64,000 nt of DNA, taken from positions 1,336,680 to 1,400,679 of the forward strand of contig NZ_OY781470.1 of NCBI RefSeq assembly GCF_963676935.1. The letters are read 5' to 3'. How positions within the stretch are numbered: position 1 is the first letter of the stretch; each line of letters opens with the position of its first letter. The position numbers were made by a program, and so were the translations under genes. The notes under the pieces were generated by a model. The model ran no database searches. It saw only the letters and a program-made list of their open reading frames with translations, and was not told where the DNA came from. Shown in pieces: positions 60,734 through 64,000 of the stretch. Source of the DNA: Halarcobacter sp. GTDB lineage: Bacteria > Campylobacterota > Campylobacteria > Campylobacterales > Arcobacteraceae.

Positions 60734-61448
60734 ATTAAGAGTAGAAGATATAAAAAAAAGTATTAAAAAAACACAAATTTTGCATGGAATATCTTTAGAG
60801 GTTAATTCAGGAGAAATTGTTGGACTTTTAGGACCAAATGGTGCAGGTAAAACAACTACATTTTATACGGTTTGTGGGCTAATAATTCCAAGCGCTGGTA
60901 AAATATATTTTGATGAAGAGAATATCACATCTTTGCCATTACATAAAAGAGCTTTAAAAGGGATAGGATATTTACCCCAAGAGTCTTCTATTTTTAAAGA
61001 TTTATCTGTAGAAGACAATCTAATGTTAGCAGCACAAATAGTTACAAAAGATAAAAAAGAACAACATAAAAGAGTGGAAGAGTTACTTGAAGTATTTAAT
61101 ATTGAACCAATTAGACAAAGAAAAGGTGTGTCTTTGTCAGGAGGGGAGAGAAGAAGAACTGAAATAGCAAGAGCTTTGGTATCTAAACCTAAATTTTTAC
61201 TTCTTGATGAACCCTTTGCTGGAGTTGATCCAATTGCAGTTAAAGATATTCAAGAGATTATTCATGAATTAACCAAAATTGGGATAGGGGTACTAATTAC
61301 AGATCATAATGTAAGAGAAACCCTTGAAATATGTGATAGAGCTTATGTTATGAAAAATGGAGCTTTACTTGCGTCTGGTAATGCAGATGAAATTAAAAGT
61401 GATGGAAGTGTAAGGGAACACTATTTAGGAGAAAGTTTTAATTTTTAA
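60726..61448 (+). CDS. lptB: LPS export ABC ATPase LptB
   Basis: This 240-residue ATPase powers LptB2FG extraction of lipopolysaccharide from the inner membrane. Walker A is [12 protein letters not shown] (37-48), with Q loop LPQESSIF, signature [15 protein letters not shown], Walker [17 protein letters not shown] and H loop ITDHNVRET. These are LptB hallmarks. lptF and lptG are not nearby. It is the last gene of the run from 59075 and converges with a GGDEF gene, overlapping by 4 bp. Confidence 0.95.
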   Translation: MSKLRVEDIKKSIKKTQILHGISLEVNSGEIVGLLGPNGAGKTTTFYTVCGLIIPSAGKIYFDEENITSLPLHKRALKGIGYLPQESSIFKDLSVEDNLMLAAQIVTKDKKEQHKRVEELLEVFNIEPIRQRKGVSLSGGERRRTEIARALVSKPKFLLLDEPFAGVDPIAVKDIQEIIHELTKIGIGVLITDHNVRETLEICDRAYVMKNGALLASGNADEIKSDGSVREHYLGESFNF

Positions 61449-62341
61449 TTACAAACTATCCTATTTATCCCTTCATTTTTAGCTTTTGCTAAAGCTTCTT
61501 CAACTCTTTTTAAAATAGATATATCATTATCTTCTTCTTGTAGTTTTGATATACCAAAACTTGTAGTAATCTCTTTTGATATATTTGAAAACTTATGTTC
61601 TTGAATACTCTCTAAAATTTTTTGAGCAACTTTATTTGCCCCAGGAACTTTTGTTTGTGGAAGTAATATTAAAAATTTTTCTGTTGCCCATCTTACGACA
61701 ATATCATGTTCTCTAACACTATTAATTATAATTTGTGCAATATCTTTTAATACATTATCACATGTTTCTTTTGTAAATTCATTATTTAGATCTACAAAGT
61801 TGTCTATATCAAAAACTATAATAGATAAAGCATTATCATATCTTTTATCTCTTTTTATCTCTTTTAAAAATATATCATTAAATTTTTGTCTATTAAATAA
61901 ACCAGTTAATTGATCATGGCTAGCTTGATATTCCAAAAGGTTTGATTTTTCTTTTAATGATGTGATATCAGTTAATGATATAACAAAATGCTCTTTTTTA
62001 TTTTCATAATCATCAATAGTAACTGTAAAAATTCTATCTTCACCATCTTTATTTTCCATTTTAACAACCCTATCAGCTTCAGTTAGTTTTTGAATCTCTA
62101 AAATCCAATGACTATCTGTATCAACTATAGCTTTATTAAAAAACCTCTTATCCTCTTTAAACTGACTAACAATTGATTTTTTTGTACTTAAAAAATCTTC
62201 ATAAGAGGAAACATTAAAAAACTCTAAAAACTTTTTATTAACTTCAACTATCTTTGAAAAATTTGTTAAAAAGACAATATTATCTTGAGCATCAAGAAGA
62301 AGTTTAGTTTGTTTTGTTACTTCTTCCACCTTTATCTTCAA
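61445..62341 (-). CDS. PAS-GGDEF protein with strongly degenerate site (ATEKF)
   Basis: This 298-residue protein has a PAS-like domain (about 15-130) and a GGDEF fold (about 138-298). The expected GGDEF reads ATEKF (219-223, WATEKFLI), lacking both glycines and the central aspartate. The [13 protein letters not shown] segment with the metal aspartate is retained. It is unlikely to make c-di-GMP and may be a structural or nucleotide-sensing partner. Its start lies 38 bp inside the upstream response regulator gene (62304-62762), a tight coupling. Confidence 0.82.
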   Translation of the reverse strand: MKIKVEEVTKQTKLLLDAQDNIVFLTNFSKIVEVNKKFLEFFNVSSYEDFLSTKKSIVSQFKEDKRFFNKAIVDTDSHWILEIQKLTEADRVVKMENKDGEDRIFTVTIDDYENKKEHFVISLTDITSLKEKSNLLEYQASHDQLTGLFNRQKFNDIFLKEIKRDKRYDNALSIIVFDIDNFVDLNNEFTKETCDNVLKDIAQIIINSVREHDIVVRWATEKFLILLPQTKVPGANKVAQKILESIQEHKFSNISKEITTSFGISKLQEEDNDISILKRVEEALAKAKNEGINRIVCN

Positions 62342-62762
62342 GGTTTTTTGTGATTTTTTCTAATCTTTTTCTTAAAAATATTGGTTCAACTGCTTTTATC
62401 ATACTATCAATTAAATGATATAAATCAATTGGTTTCATAGCATAAGAACTAACTTTTACATCAATTGCTTCTTTTAAAAAATTTGGGTCACTATGTGCGC
62501 TTGTTATAACAATAGGGATCTCTTTATCTTTTTCCCTAATAATATTACACATCTCAAGTCCACCCATTCTTGGCATATTTATATCTGTTAAAATAAGATT
62601 TAATTGACTATTTTCATAATATTTTTCAAGTCCTTCTTTACCGTCTTTAGCAACAACAACCTGATTTACTATACTACTAATTGTTTTACTTGTAAATTCA
62701 CGAACTTCATCTTCATCTTCTACATATAAAACATTAATGTCTTTTAAAATCTCTTTATTCAT
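62304..62762 (-). CDS. Response regulator receiver protein
   Basis: This 152-residue protein has one receiver domain: acidic pair E16/D17 region (YVEDEDE), phospho-acceptor in LTDINMPRMGG (about D58), T/S in VITSAHSD and K in AMKPID. About 25 basic residues follow ([17 protein letters not shown]). It has no output domain. The overlap of 38 bp with the PAS-GGDEF gene suggests that the regulator acts on that protein. Confidence 0.87.
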   Translation of the reverse strand: MNKEILKDINVLYVEDEDEVREFTSKTISSIVNQVVVAKDGKEGLEKYYENSQLNLILTDINMPRMGGLEMCNIIREKDKEIPIVITSAHSDPNFLKEAIDVKVSSYAMKPIDLYHLIDSMIKAVEPIFLRKRLEKITKNLEDKGGRSNKTN

Positions 62763-62813
62763 ACTAATATATACCTTTAAAAAAATATAAGATATTATTG
62801 TATCATAAATTAT

Positions 62814-63539
62814 TTAATTTACAAAAATTTTTAAAGCATTTCTTAAATCTTGTTCAGTATCAATACCAAATGACTTCGATTCAACTTTTACCATTGCTAT
62901 ATTTTTACCATTATCCAAGGCTCTTAATTGTTCTAATTTTTCTATTTTTTCTAATTTAGATGTAGATAACTTACAAAAATTATTTAATGATTTTTTAGTA
63001 AAACCATAAATTCCCAAGTGTCCATTATAAGAAGAGTTTTCATAGTGGTCTCTATGATATGGTATTTTTGCTCTTGAAAAATAGATAGCATTTAAGTGTT
63101 CATCTAAAATTACTTTAACATGATTTGGGTCATCTGCTAACTCTGAACTAATTGATTTATAACAACTTACAATCATTATATCTTCTTTATTCTCTTTTAC
63201 ACGCTTAACTCTATTTATAACTTTTTCAATTACACTAGTTTCTATAAATGGCTCATCTGCTTGCACATTTATAATAATATCATCCTCAGCTAAATTCAAA
63301 ATATTTGCTGCTTCATTTATTCTGTCTGTACCACTTTGGTGCTCACTTGAAGTTAATACGGCTTTAAATCCATGTTCTTGTGCTAATTTAATAACTTCTT
63401 GTGAGTCTGTTGCTATAACTACTTCATCTAAATCACTAACTTGCTTTGCAGTTTTTATTACCATTGGTAAACCTAAAATATCTACTAATATTTTATTTTC
63501 AAATCTGCTAGAATTAAGTCGTGCAGGTATAATAATCAT
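62814..63539 (-). CDS. kdsB: CMP-KDO synthetase KdsB
   Basis: This 241-residue 3-deoxy-manno-octulosonate cytidylyltransferase activates KDO with CTP for the lipid A core. Hallmarks are IIPARLNSSRFENKIL at the start, ATDSQEV, the INVQADEPF segment and SRAKIPYHRD, with GIYGFTKKSL later. It confirms a Gram-negative, LPS-making cell, consistent with LptB. It starts 9 bp after the stop of a histidine kinase, so it may be transcribed from that gene's promoter. Confidence 0.95.
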   Translation of the reverse strand: MIIIPARLNSSRFENKILVDILGLPMVIKTAKQVSDLDEVVIATDSQEVIKLAQEHGFKAVLTSSEHQSGTDRINEAANILNLAEDDIIINVQADEPFIETSVIEKVINRVKRVKENKEDIMIVSCYKSISSELADDPNHVKVILDEHLNAIYFSRAKIPYHRDHYENSSYNGHLGIYGFTKKSLNNFCKLSTSKLEKIEKLEQLRALDNGKNIAMVKVESKSFGIDTEQDLRNALKIFVN

Positions 63540-63548
63540 ATAAAATCC

Positions 63549-64000
63549 TTAATTTATTGGTATAGAAATTTTAACTAAAATTCCATCCTTGTCATTTGTT
63601 ACTGTAATAACACCTTGCAATTGTAAATTAACAATTAATTTACTTATGTATAGTCCTAATCCTACACCATGCTTTTTCTCTTTTGTTGAGAAGTATGGTT
63701 CAAAAATTTTATGTAGTATATCTTCTGAAATACCACCCAAATTATCTTTTATTTCAAATATAATTTTATCCTCATTATGGTATTGTAGGATTTCTATTTT
63801 TGCATTATTTTTACTTTTTCTTTTATATTGTTCATTAGAATTTATTAATATATTTGTAAGTACAGTTATTAATTCTTCTTCAAATGTTGAAAATTCAAAA
63901 TCTTTATCAAGTTTTGTATTTATATTAATATTTTTATCTATATCAATTCTTCTTAGAACAGTATTTATTATTTTTTCTGCATTTGTAATAGTTTCTTTTG
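63549..64000 (-). CDS. Sensor histidine kinase (partial, C-terminal)
   Basis: About 150 residues of the C-terminal part are visible. The frame stays open to the right edge, so the gene starts beyond the window. The ATPase domain shows N box TNILINSNEQY, DNLGGISEDI, the F-box region IFEPYFSTKEKKHGVGLGLYIS and a final DKDGILVKI. It matches the ATPase domains of the other AHQWRQPL-type kinases here (38201 and 48308). kdsB follows 9 bp later. The sensor and partner cannot be told. Confidence 0.87.
   Translation of the reverse strand, partial: KETITNAEKIINTVLRRIDIDKNININTKLDKDFEFSTFEEELITVLTNILINSNEQYKRKSKNNAKIEILQYHNEDKIIFEIKDNLGGISEDILHKIFEPYFSTKEKKHGVGLGLYISKLIVNLQLQGVITVTNDKDGILVKISIPIN

Noticed and set aside
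1-64000. tRNA or rRNA genes, insertion sequences, prophage
   Set aside because: No cloverleaf with a TTCGA-type arm, rRNA motif, transposase, integrase or phage gene was seen on either strand by eye; a tRNA scan could still correct this.

Overview
The window is a roughly 28% GC chromosome segment of a Campylobacterota bacterium, most likely an Arcobacteraceae member. The evidence is the fused 933-residue CcsBA, the CmoB, dimeric dUTPase and KdsB types, the 'MIAHQWRQPL'-type histidine kinases, the very AT-rich intergenic DNA and the many GGDEF and response-regulator genes. I see no rRNA, tRNA, CRISPR array, insertion sequence or prophage. It reads as stable chromosome with accessory metabolic islands.

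Layout: 1-8961 holds a two-component pair (a kinase with a periplasmic solute-binding sensor, cut by the edge), ccsBA, cmoB, two tandem GGDEF proteins, an MBL hydrolase and a ferritin-like protein. 8962-20526 is one long C-P lyase operon, phnF-C-D-E-G-H-I-J-K-L-M, then a hexapeptide acetyltransferase, phnN, an EEP-family phosphoesterase and phnP. Two near-identical 14-bp operators exactly 60 bp apart precede it. 20609-27583 carries a HAD phosphatase, two PHP phosphoesterases and a spermidine/iron-type ABC importer. Together these suggest an organophosphorus-scavenging region about 18 kb long.

27620-33460 encodes TrpB with a small HTH partner, then an aryl-acid module (ACT protein, phenylacetate-CoA ligase, indolepyruvate:ferredoxin oxidoreductase IorAB). 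A 430-bp, extremely AT-rich spacer separates it from a sodium symporter and its small accessory subunit. 35738-43569 is mostly housekeeping (thioesterase, DnaJ, RecR, dUTPase) with signalling genes, a TsoY-like membrane protein and two tandem small cytochromes c.

43692-48234 is an adenosylcobalamin glutamate-mutase-like operon (S, E and L components) ending in an AMP-forming ligase, with no methylaspartate ammonia-lyase in view. 48308-50786 is signalling plus a small lipoprotein. 51396-57537 is an unusual four-gene operon, M20 peptidase, ATP-grasp ligase, ATP-grasp/HhH fusion and a large M14 carboxypeptidase, all without signal peptides. This is my best candidate for an undescribed system. 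The window closes with argG, an S4 protein, trpD, tsaE, lptB, a response regulator overlapping a degenerate GGDEF protein, kdsB and a truncated kinase.

Recurring themes are possibly leaderless genes (cmoB, recR and the S4 gene have TATAAT 6-8 nt before the start codon and no Shine-Dalgarno), frequent TTG starts, and GGDEF proteins whose signature has decayed.
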